Below are positions 22,994-35,066 of a stretch of 64,000 nt of DNA, piece after piece. Under the pieces are notes generated by a model. It made no database searches. It was not told the DNA's origin and saw only the letters and a list, made by a program, of their open reading frames with translations. The DNA is taken from assembly GCA_014058105.1 (NCBI GenBank), contig JACGCM010001123.1, positions 372,001 through 436,000 of the forward strand. The letters run 5' to 3'. This DNA comes from Kingdonia uniflora. Taxonomy: Eukaryota > Streptophyta > Magnoliopsida > Ranunculales > Circaeasteraceae. Numbering within the stretch: position 1 is the first letter of the stretch; every line of letters starts with the position of its first letter. A program made the translations under genes and the position numbers.

Positions 22994-24600
22994 ATGACAA
23001 ACATGAACTTGAGAAGCCATTTCAATACTATTAGAGATTAGGAAATACCAGAAACTGTCAATCTATATTGTGCGGTACTCGAGCTTCAAAAACAAATGGC
23101 TACGGAAAAAGCCCAAAGACTGGAAGATCAGCGTGTCCACGCTCAAGCTCTTCAAGCGGAGAGGGAAGAATGAAGGAAAACCTTGGATCAACAGAGTCAA
23201 ACACATTGGAAAGAAATGGAAAGAGTGAGGATAACACAAGATTGACTCACTAGTCAACAAACGTCCCCTCCACTCGTCCGAAGCGAGCATAGATCAAGAG
23301 AAATTCAGCGCAATGATCAACCAAGGGAAGATGAGCTACAGATTTCTCGATCTAGATCTGGAAATCCAAACAGAGCTTCACGGCATTTTGGTTTAACATC
23401 CTCAACATTGACAACTCAAGGAAGTCGACGTACATGTCATCAGACCCCCCGGCCTGAAAGAAGACCAATCAGGGATCGACTGGGACCAGAAGGACAGGGA
23501 GATTTTGTTCCTCAGGTTGCAGCCTTACCATTTTCCCCGCAATAGTTTGCCACATTGGACGACCTCAGGAACATGATCCAGGCCATAAACTCTGACATTC
23601 TAGGCCAAAAATCCGTGCTTGATAGAATTCATACAAACCTCATCTCTCCTCATCTCGTAGTTATGCCCATCCCAGAAAATTTCCATATGCCCAAATTTAT
23701 TCAATATGCAGGCCTGACTGACCCGCTTACCCATGCTCGATACTTCAAAGCTGCAGTTGGGTTATATTTCAAACTCAACCACATACTGTGTATGCTATTC
23801 AACATGAGCTTGAAGGAAGAACCTCTCCGTTGATTCTATACTATCCAAGAGGCCTCCATCACCACATTCAGCCAGTTGTAACATCTTTTTGAATCTAATT
23901 ACCCTCATGCTAGAGAGCGAGAGATTACTGTCGATTCCTTGTTTTACTTCGAACAAGGCGCGAAAGAGACCTCGGCATGCTTTTATAAATGCTTCCTACA
24001 GAAAAGAAGGAAAATTGGGAACTCATACCCTAAAATCGGAGTTCCAGCATTCACCTCCGCCCTACACATTGACTCAAAGGTTTGAGAAGAGCTTACTCTG
24101 CGCAAGCCACGAACAATCACAAAAATGATTGATGTAGTTAATAATTACATTGAACTAGAGAGATCAAAGAAAGATAAGATGAAGAGCTCATTTGTCATCC
24201 ATTCTCGAGAAACATCTTTGACCCCATCTCAACGAGTGATCACTACTGAAGCACCAAAACAACGCGACAGAAACATTGACTACAATAGAAGAAGGGACGA
24301 CAAACCCAACATACATGTCCCAGTTCTGCCGCCAATGACAATGACTCTTTCCTCTATCTTGCCGAAGATAAAGAGAGATGAGTGTTATCGTGCACCACAA
24401 ACTATTCCTGATCTTCCTAATAGACTTCTATGTCAGTATCATGATGTGCATAGTCACGTAACTGGCAACTGCTACTCCCTCATGCGAATCTTTCATTGCA
24501 GCCTCTTAGCTGGAAGACTCTACAGTTATGTCATCGACATCCAAAAGTTTCTCGAGAATGAAGCAAAAAATAAATAAGTGGAGCAAAATTAGGTCCAGGG
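22994..24600 (+). pseudogene. Tat-C gag
   Basis: The frame opens at ATG 22994 (MTNMNLRSHFNTIRD, then a stop). It continues through an Arg/Ser-rich region to the gag core at 23555-23833 (DDLRNMIQAINSDILG, FIQYAGLTDPLTHARYFKAA), with a shift near 23890. The C-terminal part 24125-24577 holds LLCQYHDVHSHVTGNCYSLM, a Cys/His box of the type seen in Tat gag (C-x2-H...H...C). Gag would package the RNA. At least four stops break it. Confidence 0.8.
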
Positions 24601-24689
24601 GCAAGCTCGCCACCTGTATATGATCGAGATTGAGATATGAAAGAAAAGATAACAAGACGATCGGATTACATCTTGCTGTAAAATGACCT

Positions 24690-25235
24690 CCTCAGATAAA
24701 TCAACAAAACTTCTTCTAAGCACAAAAAATCGTAGCGTCCTTACCATATCACCTTTGAAGACTGTGACACCAGCCACGTTAAATACCCTCATAATGATCA
24801 TCTCGTTATTATGCTCAAAGTCGAATAGGACTACCTACATACGCTTCTCATCGATACCGGAAGCGCCACAGATGTATTGTTCTGAAGAGCAATTGATGTC
24901 CTAGGCCTCGCAGATTTTATAAAAGCTTCGACAATAATAATCATTGGCTTCAATGGTTTGAAAGAATCAGCCACAAGAGAGAATACTCTGCAAGTTCAGG
25001 CGGGTTTAGAAATTACATTCTTAAAATTCCTTGTCATTGATGCAGAGTGCAAATATTTGGGAATTTTGGGATGTAGTTGGTTACATTCAATCAAAGCAGT
25101 GCCTTCTACTTGTCATCTAGCACTGCATTTTCCAGCAGATCACAAAATCTATAAAATCAAAGGTAGCCAAGAAGTTGCACGGATGTACGAAAATACCACA
25201 ACCAACCCGCATATAATAAAACTTCTCCAGGCATA
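24690..25235 (+). pseudogene. Tat-C aspartic protease
   Basis: The active site LLIDTGSATDVLF is at about 24844-24882 and is followed by a TGA stop. The frame then continues with FNGLKESATRENTLQVQ, DAECKYLGILGCSWLHSIKA and VPSTCHLALHF in the open stretch 24958-25236. The catalytic DTG is at 24853-24861. This is the standard Tat protease layout (LGILGxxWLxxxxAVPS). The stop just after the active site inactivates it. Confidence 0.85.
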
Positions 25236-25329
25236 ACAACTTCAACAAGAGGAATCACCCATATTCGAGCAACATGATACCGAGATGGTCGAATCTGTTG
25301 AACTTGATGGTCCGGGATGCGCAACCTTC

Positions 25330-26600
25330 ATCGGCTCAAAGTTGTCAACCGACAAAAAAAGTCCATGATACAGTTACTTAAGAAAAACATTGACATCTTT
25401 GCCTGAACTTTCAAGAAAGTGCTCGGCACCGATCCTTCAATCGCGTGCCACCGACTTAACCTCCTTCCATACAGTAAAGCTATCATTAAAAAATGACGGA
25501 ATCTTGCTTTCCGACTCCACAATGCAGTGAGCGAAGAAATTGATAAAATCCTTCGGGTATGATTTATTTGGGAGGCTAGGTATCTGAAGTGGGTTTCTAA
25601 TATCACAGCGGTACCGAAGAAAAATGGCAAAATCAAGGTTTGTGTTGACTTCACAGAACCCAAATTGTTCGCACCCAAAGATAGTTTTCCACTCCCACTA
25701 ATTCCACAACTTCTTGATTCATTCGTAGGGCACAAACTTCTTTCTATGATGGATGTAGCCTCTGGTTATAACCAGTTTCCACTCGCCGAAGAAGATCATG
25801 AAAAAACAACCTTCGTTACATGCTGAGGTCTCTACTGTAACACGGTAATGCCTTTTGGTTTAAAGAATGCAAGAGCTACTTACCAGAGACTTGTGACTAA
25901 AATGTTTAAAGATCATCTCAGCACAATTATGGAAGTTTACATCGATAATATGATATGCAAAAGCTTGAAGCGAGAAGACTACTCCAGTAACCTCTAAACC
26001 ATTTTTAATATCCTTCGCAAGTACTAGATGAAACTTAACCCAGTGAAATGTCAATTCGGAGTCACATCTGGTAAATTTTTGGGACATCTGTTCAGCAAAA
26101 GAGGGATTGAAATTGATCCATCTCAAATCAAAGTACTCATCGTGATGCTCTCTCCTCGAAAGATAAAAGATGTTCAAAAATTCGTAGGCAAGATAGCCGC
26201 TCTTCACAGATTCATCTCAAAGTCATCTGATCGATGCAAACTCCTATACCAACTTCTTTGTAGCAATCCCACACCTCTTTTGAATAAATAGCAAAAGGAA
26301 GTCATTTGGATTCCTGACTGTGAGTTGGCTTTCCAAGATCTTAAACGATACTTGGGACATCCTCCTATAATGAGTACTCCAATTGATGACGAATCACTTA
26401 CAATGTACTTATTCAAGAAGATGGCGGAGTAGATAAACCGATCTACTTCATCAACAAAACACTTATTCCAACTGAAAAAAGATACACAATGATATAAAAA
26501 CAACTACTCGCCCTGGTCTACAGTTCTCAAAAACTTCGTCCTTACTTTTAAGTTCATCCCATCGAAATCATCACCAAATACCCCCTCAAACTAGTACTCT
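25330..26600 (+). pseudogene. Tat-C reverse transcriptase and RNase H
   Basis: RT motifs in order: AVPKKNGKIKVCVDFTEPK, DSFPLPLIPQLLDS, MMDVASGYNQFPLAEEDHEK, VMPFGLKNARATYQRLV, then VYIDNMICKS at 25935-25964. The usual catalytic YVDD is YIDN here (25938-25949). Next come LNPVKCQFGVTSGKFLGHLF, SKRGIEIDPSQIK and the connection to RNase H (LFKKMAE, then stops). Stops occur at about 25824, 25996 and 26289. The changed second Asp alone would abolish polymerase activity. Confidence 0.88.
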
Positions 26601-27410
26601 CCAAAAATACAAATCTCGAAGAATACAACAATAGTTTATTTTTCTTGGAGAATATGACATTTTGTTCGAACCCCAAATATCAATCAAGGGACAAGCAGTT
26701 GCCGACTTTTCAGCAGACTTTCCCATCGAGGACCCCGATTGGGAAGAACTCAAGGAAATCTTCACAGATGACTCCATAGTTGAACCAGACGCATGGTCCA
26801 AAAGCTCAGGTTGGAGATTTTTCGGGTCAGCAGAACCACAAAGATCAGGGATTGGCATCGTCCTCGTTATGCCTTCCAATCATTGAATCGTGAAAGCTAT
26901 CAAGCTAAACTTCTATGCTACCAATAATGAGACCGAATATGAGTGAATCTTACACAGTCTCAATCTTGCACTCACTCTCGGAGCAGAAGAATTAACAGTC
27001 TACGTCGACTCTTTACTCGTGGTAAATCATTACAACAAAAATTTCAAAACAACGAGAAAAATGGTTGATTACGCAGCTTTGGTCGAAGAAAAGATACAAA
27101 ATTTAAACATGCAATAATTTTTTATTTACCTCGACAAGAAAATCGACATGCCGATGCATTAGCTTACATCGCTGCCATGCTGGGGGGCAGTGAAAAAAGA
27201 TCTTTAGAAATCAAAATTATTGAGCATTCCAGCCTCGATATAATGTCAACACTCCAGATCACCATTACTAAAGATGAAGACCCCGAAGATTGGAGGAGAC
27301 CATTATATATGTACCTCAACTCCAACATCCTCCCCAGTAACAAAGAAGAAGCTCAATCACTTTTGGCCAAGTGCCCCAGATTCCCCGTCCAAGATCACAT
27401 CTTATATTAA
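26600..27410 (+). pseudogene. Tat-C second (archaeal-type) RNase H
   Basis: The stretch 26662-26886 reads KGQAVADFSADFPIEDPDWE, then SKSSGWRFFGSAEPQRSGIG and IVLVMPSN. This is the tether and first strand of the extra RNase H typical of Tat elements, where the first catalytic Asp is usually in a W..xFDGA motif. Here that position reads FFGSA, so the Asp is lost. Further pieces (FYATNNETEYE, LTVYVDSLLVVNHYN) extend to about 27020. The linker to integrase follows at 27177-27410. Confidence 0.75.
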
Positions 27411-28520
27411 ATCACAAGATGGGGACCACTTATCGAATGCATCTCACAGAAACAAGCTCAAATCAAAATCAGAGAACTTCATGGCGATATCCATGGTGCA
27501 CATGTTTCAGGAAAATCATTAGCCCAACGTGCATTCACACAAGGATTATACTGGCCCAAGATGAGACAGGACTGCGAAGACTTTGTGTAAAAATGCTATA
27601 AATGCCAAATCTATGCTCAAGACATTAAAAGTCCAGCCCTCGACTTGCATATTAATAATGTCCTCTTGCCGTTCAAACGATGGGGAGTCGACATCATTGG
27701 ACCTTTCCACCCTGCATTGGGAAATTGAAGGTTCGTCCTAGTCGCCACTGATTACTTAACAAAATAGGTTGAAACAATTCCTCTCTGCCATATTGATGAA
27801 AATGAAGTCATCAAGTTCCTTTGGGAGCACATCATCATCAGGTTTGGCTGTCCACATATGATACGCTTCGATAATGGCAAACAGTTCATCAACACCAAAG
27901 TTCTTCTATAAATACAAAATCTAGCTCACAACATCCACACCATATTATCCTCAAGGCAATGGACAAGCTAAAACCATTAATAAAAGCATTAAATCAGGGT
28001 TACGCAAGCGTCTCAATGATAAGATGTAGCGATGGGTGGATGAATTACTTAGTGTTCCCTGGGCCTACTGAACCACTCCTCGAGTTTTAACAGGCTATAC
28101 TCCATTCATGATGGCCTTTTGTACCGAAGCAGTCATACCTTCAGACCTCGATTTACCAAGTACCCGACGGAAAATTCCATATGAAGACAATAAACTTGGT
28201 CTTCTTTGCAACCTCAATTGAATAGAGGAAACCCAGGACAAGGCCATTGTGAATTTGGGATGATACCATGATACATTGAAAAAAGCATGCAATAAAAAAG
28301 TTTGAAAACGGAAATTTGGTATTGAAGACCTTGTCTTACGACGGATCCAAGATAGTACTCGGCCTAAAAATTCTTGAAAATTATCAAAAAACTGGGAATG
28401 GCCATACATTATCAGCAACAAAATAGATAGTGGAACTTATTTGCTAATAACTGATGACGAAATACAGCTCGAATATCCATGGAACACTGCTCAACGGAAA
28501 CTATTTTACAGATGAGCCAC
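27410..28520 (+). pseudogene. Tat-C integrase
   Basis: Plus-strand pieces read LHGDIHGAHVSGKSLAQRAF and YWPKMRQDCEDFV (zinc-binding region), CYKCQIYAQDIKSPALDLHI, FKRWGVDIIGPFHPALGN (first Asp), FVLVATDYLTK, EVIKFLWEHIIIRFGCPHMI, RFDNGKQFINTKV (second Asp), then GYTPFMMAFCTEAVIPSDLD and the C-terminal FGIEDLVLRRIQDSTRP. Frameshifts and stops (for example after LGN and CY*) are frequent. The layout matches Tat-B and Tat-A integrases; no chromodomain is seen. Confidence 0.85.
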
Positions 28521-28569
28521 TGTAACCGTTTTCATCGATTCAAATAAACAAATTTTATTATCAGTTTAC

Positions 28570-29100
28570 TCCTTACTATTTGTGATTTGATCTCGATCTA
28601 TACTTGTCAAGTATGCATCAGAAAAACAATATCCTTACTTATCGATTTGATCTCGATCTATACTTGTCAAGTATGTATTAGACAAACAATATCCTTACTT
28701 ATCGATTTAATCTCGATCTATACTTGTCAAGTATGCATCAGACAAACAATATCCTTACTTATCGATTTGATCTCGATCTATACTTGTCAATTATACATCA
28801 GATAAACAATATCCTTACTATTTCTATTTGATCTCGATCTATACTTTTCAAGTATGCATTAGACAAACAATATCCTTACTATTTTGATTTGATCTCAATC
28901 TATACTTATCAAGTATGCATCAGAGAAATAATATCCTTGCTATTTCAATTTGATCTTGATCTATACTTAAGCAGCTATGCATCAAACAAATAACTCCTTA
29001 CTATTTTTTATTTGATCTCGACCCATACTTGATAAGTATGCATCAGACAAACAAAATCCTTACTATCTTGATTTGTTCTTGGTCACTACCTAACAAGTAC
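28570..29100. repeat. 60-bp minisatellite with a 15-bp palindrome, about 9 copies
   Basis: The unit reads GATTTGATCTCGATCTATAC, TTGTCAAGTATGCATCAGAC, AAACAATATCCTTACTTATC. The first four copies keep an exact 60-bp period; later ones drift to 61-62 bp. Most units contain ATACTTGTCAAGTAT or a close variant, a perfect inverted repeat around one central base. The array directly follows the integrase end of Tat-C. The 72-residue frame at 28587-28805 is only a by-product of a period divisible by three. Confidence 0.92.
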
Positions 29101-29539
29101 ACCTAAAGACCATCATTCAATGTTACGCGAACAATATCCAACCACATGATATTCTACTTCACGCTCTTTACTTATCAAACAACCTATAACAGAGCTCTTG
29201 CTCTTCTCAAATTTAAATCCAGATAACCATCTAAGGATATACATATGGTACTCATTCTCATTACTTGCCATTTTATGGCCATCTTTAACATATCACGCAC
29301 ACATGTGTTCCTTACCTATATGCTCCAATCTATAGTCACATTCGATAATATCACTTTATCGAATCTACTACTTAATAATTATTTACAAAACACATGCACA
29401 ATTTTTTTTTCACAAATAAATTTTTTCTGCAACATAAATATTCATCACACACTACAGATTAAATTGTTTAGGTCCCAGTGACCATTTTTACATACTTGAC
29501 CAACATAGCACTGCTTACACAATGTTTAAAATTTAGGAA
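29101..29539. other. Spacer after the Tat-C minisatellite
   Basis: AT-rich, no gene seen. Likely trailer of the antisense gene and part of the Tat-C 3' region. Confidence 0.35.
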
Positions 29540-31588
29540 GGATATTTTTCTTTATTCACATTTTGGGCACCTTCGAGTACCTGCACATCTGCTACCTCCC
29601 CAGGACGAGCACCATCAGCCTCCATCATCACATCATCTTCGATAACTTCAGTTTTTCTGCGTACATCAGGAGTCTGGGGTACTTTATCTTCTGAGCTATC
29701 GTCAAAAACAACACCACCAGATTTTGTATCTTTTCCTTTCTTCCATCTTATTATACTGTCCAGAAAAATGCGCCCTCACTTCCCTAAATTTTTTCAGTTT
29801 CTCATCATTCATCTGAGCCATTACCTCATCGAGAAGTTTGCCCTACTCTAACTCCATTGCTTTCCGTGCATCGTCAACTTGCTCCCTTGCATCTTTTTCA
29901 AAGTTATTTTTCTGCAACGACAAAACCTCATTTTTATCTTTCTCTGCCACTTTCTTCGTTTCACCAAGCACAGCTTCCCTCACTTTTTTCGTATCCAGCT
30001 TATACCTATTCAACGTTGTATTTAACTCAGCCTTCTTCGCGATCAAATCCTTTTCTATATTTTTATAGGCAACAATCTGATTTGCCAACTCACTACTGCC
30101 CACAACCTGACACATGGCTTCGGTCACCAACTTCTTAATCTGCATCAAAGTCATATAATGAGTATTCAAGTAACCTACAAATTTTTTTAATCGAAGCAAA
30201 GCATTAAAATTTCTCACCTTCGACATGTTCCTCTAACCCTCGCTATAAAATGTATTCAAGCTCTTAATCCCTACCAAACAATCCTCCAGCGTCTTAAGCT
30301 CATCCATCCCAGACGTATAGGAATCCATGGTCTTCTAAATATCTGACTCAGACTCTTCGAAAAATTTCTTCTTCGACGTCTCACCACCAACAATTTTCTT
30401 CGGGATAACACTGCCCGAACCCCGTGGAGGACGCCCATCCACTACAACAACAGGTTTAGCGGTGCCAGACACTCCCTCCATTACCGACTGTCGAGTAGTC
30501 TACTTTTAAGGAAGCAACGGGGGAACATTAGAACTCGCTGCCATCTTCTTTTTATTCCTTCCCAGAGACTCTCCAAGCATGGCATCTACCTCTATATCAG
30601 TGTTGTATCCAACCAAGGAAGGATTTTCCAGTGGCAAGCTACCGTCTGCGGCTCTCTTATTCTTCACCGACATTTTTCCGTCGATAACAGGCACTTCATA
30701 ACCTTTTACCCTTGACCTCTTTAGACTATCCTCTTAGAATAGCGTGCTCACGAGATCTTGGTCGATGACCAGATTGTCGATCCTACCAAAGAAATCGCTT
30801 CTCACCTTATACACCTCTTCTTTGACTTATGACTTACTGTTAATCTCTTTCAACGCTGTAAGCAACATAAAACAGTTAGAAACACTCTACATCTCATTCA
30901 AACACTTAGAACATCAAACAATTACAAATACTTAACCATAGACCTAAGTGAAAAGCCTTTCTCTTTAAGGGTTATCCAGGGTCTTTCTTGTCAAACTCAT
31001 AATTCCCGGGGATAAGTAAGTGTTCATCGGTGTATCACCCCCCGTTGACACCATATCATAAAACAACAGTCTTTTGAGAAATTTCGCCAAGTGCCAGTAG
31101 TCTAATTTTTGCGAGTTTATCTTGAGCGTGTAGTACACAGAAATCATCAACGATTATCAACTCCTCCCCCTGAACCTAAGTCAACTATTTATTGCCTCAC
31201 ATACCCTAAATATGTTATATACATTCGAATTGAACTGACCAGGGGCTACATAAAAAAAGTTCATTAACTTTTTCTGGTCTGATCTGAGGGGAAGCTTAAA
31301 CCTGTTCTTTATTTGTTCTCGATGTACCAAAATCCCATTCAAAGGTATTTCCTGGTCGATCATTTCATACTGGTACTCCTCTAACCTTATATCCCCAGGA
31401 ATACCGTACTTTTTATTGAAGCTTAATATCTCTTTGGTCTCTAGACTCTCTCCATAACATGCCTCCACGCCCTCCTTCACATCTTCATCCCCATCCCCAC
31501 TACCTTCTCGATCACTGGCTTGGGGCTCGTGATCCACATCCGTCTCTGTGGCCTCCTCATCAGACAGTTCGACAATACTAGGTGCCAC
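29540..31588 (-). pseudogene. Tat-C antisense gene with N-terminal domain and coiled coil
   Basis: The best preserved of the four antisense genes. ATG at 31588 opens a 135-residue exon: an acidic start ([19 protein letters not shown]), then [40 protein letters not shown] and [20 protein letters not shown]. It resembles the plant 'putative gypsy-type transposon' domain. The next piece is 30965-31150 ([20 protein letters not shown]), then 30506-30694 with a basic SVKNKRAADG. Last is a coiled coil at 29843-30226 ([20 protein letters not shown]) that continues past a stop to about 29600. AT-rich intron-like gaps lie between. It is transcribed opposite to gag-pol. Function unknown; Tat elements such as Grande are known to carry an extra antisense ORF here. 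Confidence 0.7.
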
Positions 31589-34011
31589 CCTAAACTATTT
31601 TACGCTACCTAGATCTGCACTAATCGACCCCACCCTATATCTCCCCCCCAGCTGTTGTACACAAGTCCTCATATCAATCATCAGGGGGTACTATGTCTTC
31701 AAGATTCGCGTATATATCTTTCTCATCATTTTGAATTGGTTCAACCGTTTTTAAGAACCTGCAAATCAGATTCCATATTTTTTCACAGTTAGTATATATC
31801 ATATCTGATACATATATATGTTCATACGTTCATATATTCTTATCTATTTAATTATCAAGATTACTCTCCAACGTATTATTCTAAATTACTATTTGACACA
31901 TTCATTATTACATTTCAATTTCTACATACAGTTCTCGATACAATTGTATAATTTCTTTCCTAGTCATAGACCTCGATTACTACACTACATTATGTTCTCG
32001 ATGATTATTTATAACTTATGACATCGATTATTCATTAATATATGGTTTTTACAAATTTCAGGCAATCAAAAGTTCTCAAAGAAACTCGGGCTGTTTCCTG
32101 CCAAAAATAACAAACTTTCAAACAACGAACTGCGCCTTTACCGGCATAAATTCTAGCCATATCTAACCCACTTTGACTTAAAATCCCTACTTCTCTGCCG
32201 TCAACTCACTGAATCCGTACAATCACCGCATCTCCACCACAACCAACACGATCTCTCGCTACCAATTATGCCCCACCACCATCTACACTTCACTTTATTA
32301 ACAGCTGTAACTCCATTTCCCTCAAAAAACAACTCCATTATCATTCACAGTTGTTCACCTATACCTCTGTAACAAACCCTAACCCCATTCTCTCTACAAT
32401 GAATCCACGTCACCATACATAGTTTTCTAGTCGTTAAACTATACGTCTACGTCTAAAATAATACAACCACAACAGAAGAAAGCACGAGATCAATCGTAAC
32501 AATTACTAACCTTGTAACCTTGCTGCCTCTGTATTCCTTTCTTTCGCCCGCTTCGCTCTTTTGATCAACACAACAATCTCCTCCTTTCTAATTGTAGACA
32601 ATAACCTCTGGCAAAAGCACAAACAAATTGTACTGGAGAATTTTTTTTCTTTTGATTTTGCAAAGTATGAACAGTCTCTGACCTATTTATAGACCCCACG
32701 TGACTGTTCGTCGCACCGTTTCATGACCGTTCAACTCCTTGAATATAACGCCTCATGCGTCTTTTCTCGATGTCTTTGACCCTTCGTCTTCTCCACATTA
32801 GTAAACCCCTACATTCTTGCTCAAGTCCTTCTATATCTTGAAGAATTCTTTATGTTACATTCTTACTCAACAAAGCGTAACCTATCTTGCTGCATAGACG
32901 ATATACGTAATCTTCCTTATACTTCAAGCTATTACCTAATGAAACACACCTTGCCATAAATCATTCTACCCATTCGTTACCCTATTTTATACTACACCTG
33001 CAAATCCCTGTATATCTGGGCACATATTCGACAACATATACAACTCATTTTATTCGACATTCAAACAAACATTTGCTAATACATTTTTCCATTCCCACAT
33101 TTTAAACAAGTCCATATTATATTTGACAAACAACTACACATTCATGCCATCACCAATTCATCCTCATAAATTACATTTCATATGCCATATAGTTTTCTCA
33201 TTGCAGATGCCCTATGTCTACAACATTTCAACTTCATAAACCCCTCGCTGCAACTTCATCTTCCCTCTTCACCAACAACTTTTCTCGAGTCCACATACCA
33301 CACACACATTCAGGTGGACGCTAATACTACAATTTCAACGAAACTCAAAATCCTCCTTAGCTTCCTTCGCCTTTTCCTCGCTCATCCCTTCGTAATCCGG
33401 TTCCTCAGGATCTTCTAGATGCATATCACAATTTTGAGAGCGAAAATATTGACTATACAACACCCAGTACTTCGCCTAAACACATCTGTAAACCTCATTC
33501 CGGGCCTGTGATCTCGTCTTCACCATCTTGCTTGCGAAATTCAGAAATACAAACAAGGAATATTTATACCCAATACAGTTATAATAAATTCACCCATATT
33601 TACTCTGCCTTGGAACTCTGCAATTTCAAAGTCAAATCAATCAACCCTAAAATCCATTCCTGGACCCACTCAGTCAAATACATTCGAGATATTATGACTG
33701 CCCATCATCATTTTATGTGCATTCACGTTCGATATTTGACCTTCGATGACTTACAAACTACAATTTATAATCAACACAACACAAGAATAGGATATCGAAT
33801 AAATTAACTTTATTTATTATGAATAATTACATTTCATATTCGATAACTTCATCCTTCGATTACATTACATTAAACTATACTTTATCTTTACATTCGACTT
33901 GAATGACTAATTACTCTGTATTTTCTTTTTACCAGAATCTGACATTAAAGCATCTTTCTAGTGCTAAGAAACTCAATGAATCTAGAGTCACTAAACTTCT
34001 AAGGGATGCTT
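31589..34011. other. Tat-C non-coding 3' region
   Basis: About 2.4 kb of AT-rich sequence without a convincing ORF on either strand. For the minus-strand antisense gene this would be promoter and leader; for Tat-C it is part of the 3' untranslated region. Confidence 0.4.
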
Positions 34012-34329
34012 TCACAAATAAACGTGATTTTTTTTTGCAAAAAGCCTCATACGTTCGGCAAGATCCCTAGATGCCCATCCAAGCTTCAAATCTTCATCAT
34101 TAACACGAACAGTTATCCCTTCTCCCCCAAACTGATGTACTCCATTACCTTCACCACCGCATGATAACATAATTGGTTCTAGCAGATGCCACCATTCTCT
34201 GATAATTCCTTCCCCCACCTTCCACACCGTGACATAATTAACGGAACAATTGCCAAGGCCTACCCTGGGAAAACACTTTACCTTCAATTCCTCACTATCT
34301 TCATCCTCCGACAACATTTTATGACACAC
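34012..34329 (-). CDS. Uninterrupted 105-residue ORF near the Tat-C 3' LTR
   Basis: ATG at 34329 opens a 105-codon frame ending at 34012. The protein starts MCHKMLSEDEDSEELKVKCF, has a Trp-rich middle (VTVWKVGEGIIREWWHLLEP), a Gly-rich turn and an end with LGWASRDLAERMRLFAKKN. Composition is balanced and looks coding, unlike the AT-rich sequence around it. It lies 245 bp inside the 3' LTR and on the same strand as the antisense gene, so it could be a first exon of that gene, a separate small gene or a captured exon. I do not recognise the family. In an element where all other genes are broken, an open frame of this length is notable but could be chance. Confidence 0.35.
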   Translation of the reverse strand: MCHKMLSEDEDSEELKVKCFPRVGLGNCSVNYVTVWKVGEGIIREWWHLLEPIMLSCGGEGNGVHQFGGEGITVRVNDEDLKLGWASRDLAERMRLFAKKNHVYL

Positions 34330-34559
34330 TTAGGGTGACATCCTTCCAAACCACCACCATCACACCCTCCTTAAAACCACCTATTTATACCTAACTTCAT
34401 TCTGCCAGGTTCATTGCATCGCATTAATTGTGCATCAGGAATGATTTGACTAGATACAGTTCACTTTGACCTCAGAAATAGCAATGACGACTCATCTTAG
34501 CATTCGGTAACCTGTTCAGCTTCCAATTTCTTCTCGACACAACCACAAGTACTTATGCC

Positions 34560-34573
34560 AAGAATGGGGCGAT
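34560..34573 (+). other. Tat-C polypurine tract
   Basis: The purine-rich AAGAATGGGGCGAT immediately precedes the 3' LTR, as expected for priming of plus-strand DNA. Confidence 0.65.
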
Positions 34574-35066
34574 TGTAGTAGCATATTCTCCAGATTCGAC
34601 AAGAGTAAGCCAGCAAAGCGTAGTCGAAGACAACCATACATGATCGAAGGTCAACATTCGAGAAGTTAACTTAAGTCCTCGACCTGCCAAAAGTAGCCGT
34701 TGTGCCTGGTTAAGAAAAAAGCTGCTAGAGATCCGCGAAGTTCGCCCACTCCCCCCGGAATAGGAGACTATTTCTTTCTTTTTGTAAACTACCTGTGTCT
34801 ACTATAAATATAGGCAGAGAATAGATGAAAATGGGACACACAATCCGCAAACCTTACCATTTTTGTTACTTTAACCTTACTATCACTCCAAATTCTATAA
34901 TAACTAGCAATATACTAAATTTTATATCAAAATCCTCCTCGAGGTCGTGGTTTTTCTCAGCCTTTACTAAGTTTTCCACGTAAGATCTTGTTTATCTAGC
35001 CTTATTGTATACTCTTTACGAATAAGTATTGGCAAAGATTTTCCTTCCAGAAAACATGCCTTTACA
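34574..35066 (+). repeat. Tat-C 3' LTR
   Basis: 493 bp, begins TGTAGTAGCATATTCT and ends ATGCCTTTACA. TATAAATA is at 34803-34810, matching the 5' copy position within one base. It is followed by GGGCT. Confidence 0.92.

Larger units (their letters stand above)
22437..35066 (+). mobile_element. Tat-C: complete nested Gypsy (Tat) element, 12.63 kb
   Basis: Two LTRs (22437-22930 and 34574-35066) bound PBS, gag, protease, RT, RNase H, integrase, a minisatellite, an antisense gene and a polypurine tract. Flanks are GGGCA (22432-22436) and GGGCT (35067-35071), a 5-bp target duplication with one mismatch. It sits inside Tat-B between the RNase H and integrase regions, in opposite orientation. All pol domains carry stops, so the copy is dead. 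The LTRs differ at about 8 percent of positions by eye. Confidence 0.92.

Noticed and set aside
28587..28805. 72-residue open frame made of a 20-residue repeat
   Set aside because: It arises because the 60-bp DNA repeat has a period divisible by three; later units with 61-62 bp break it.
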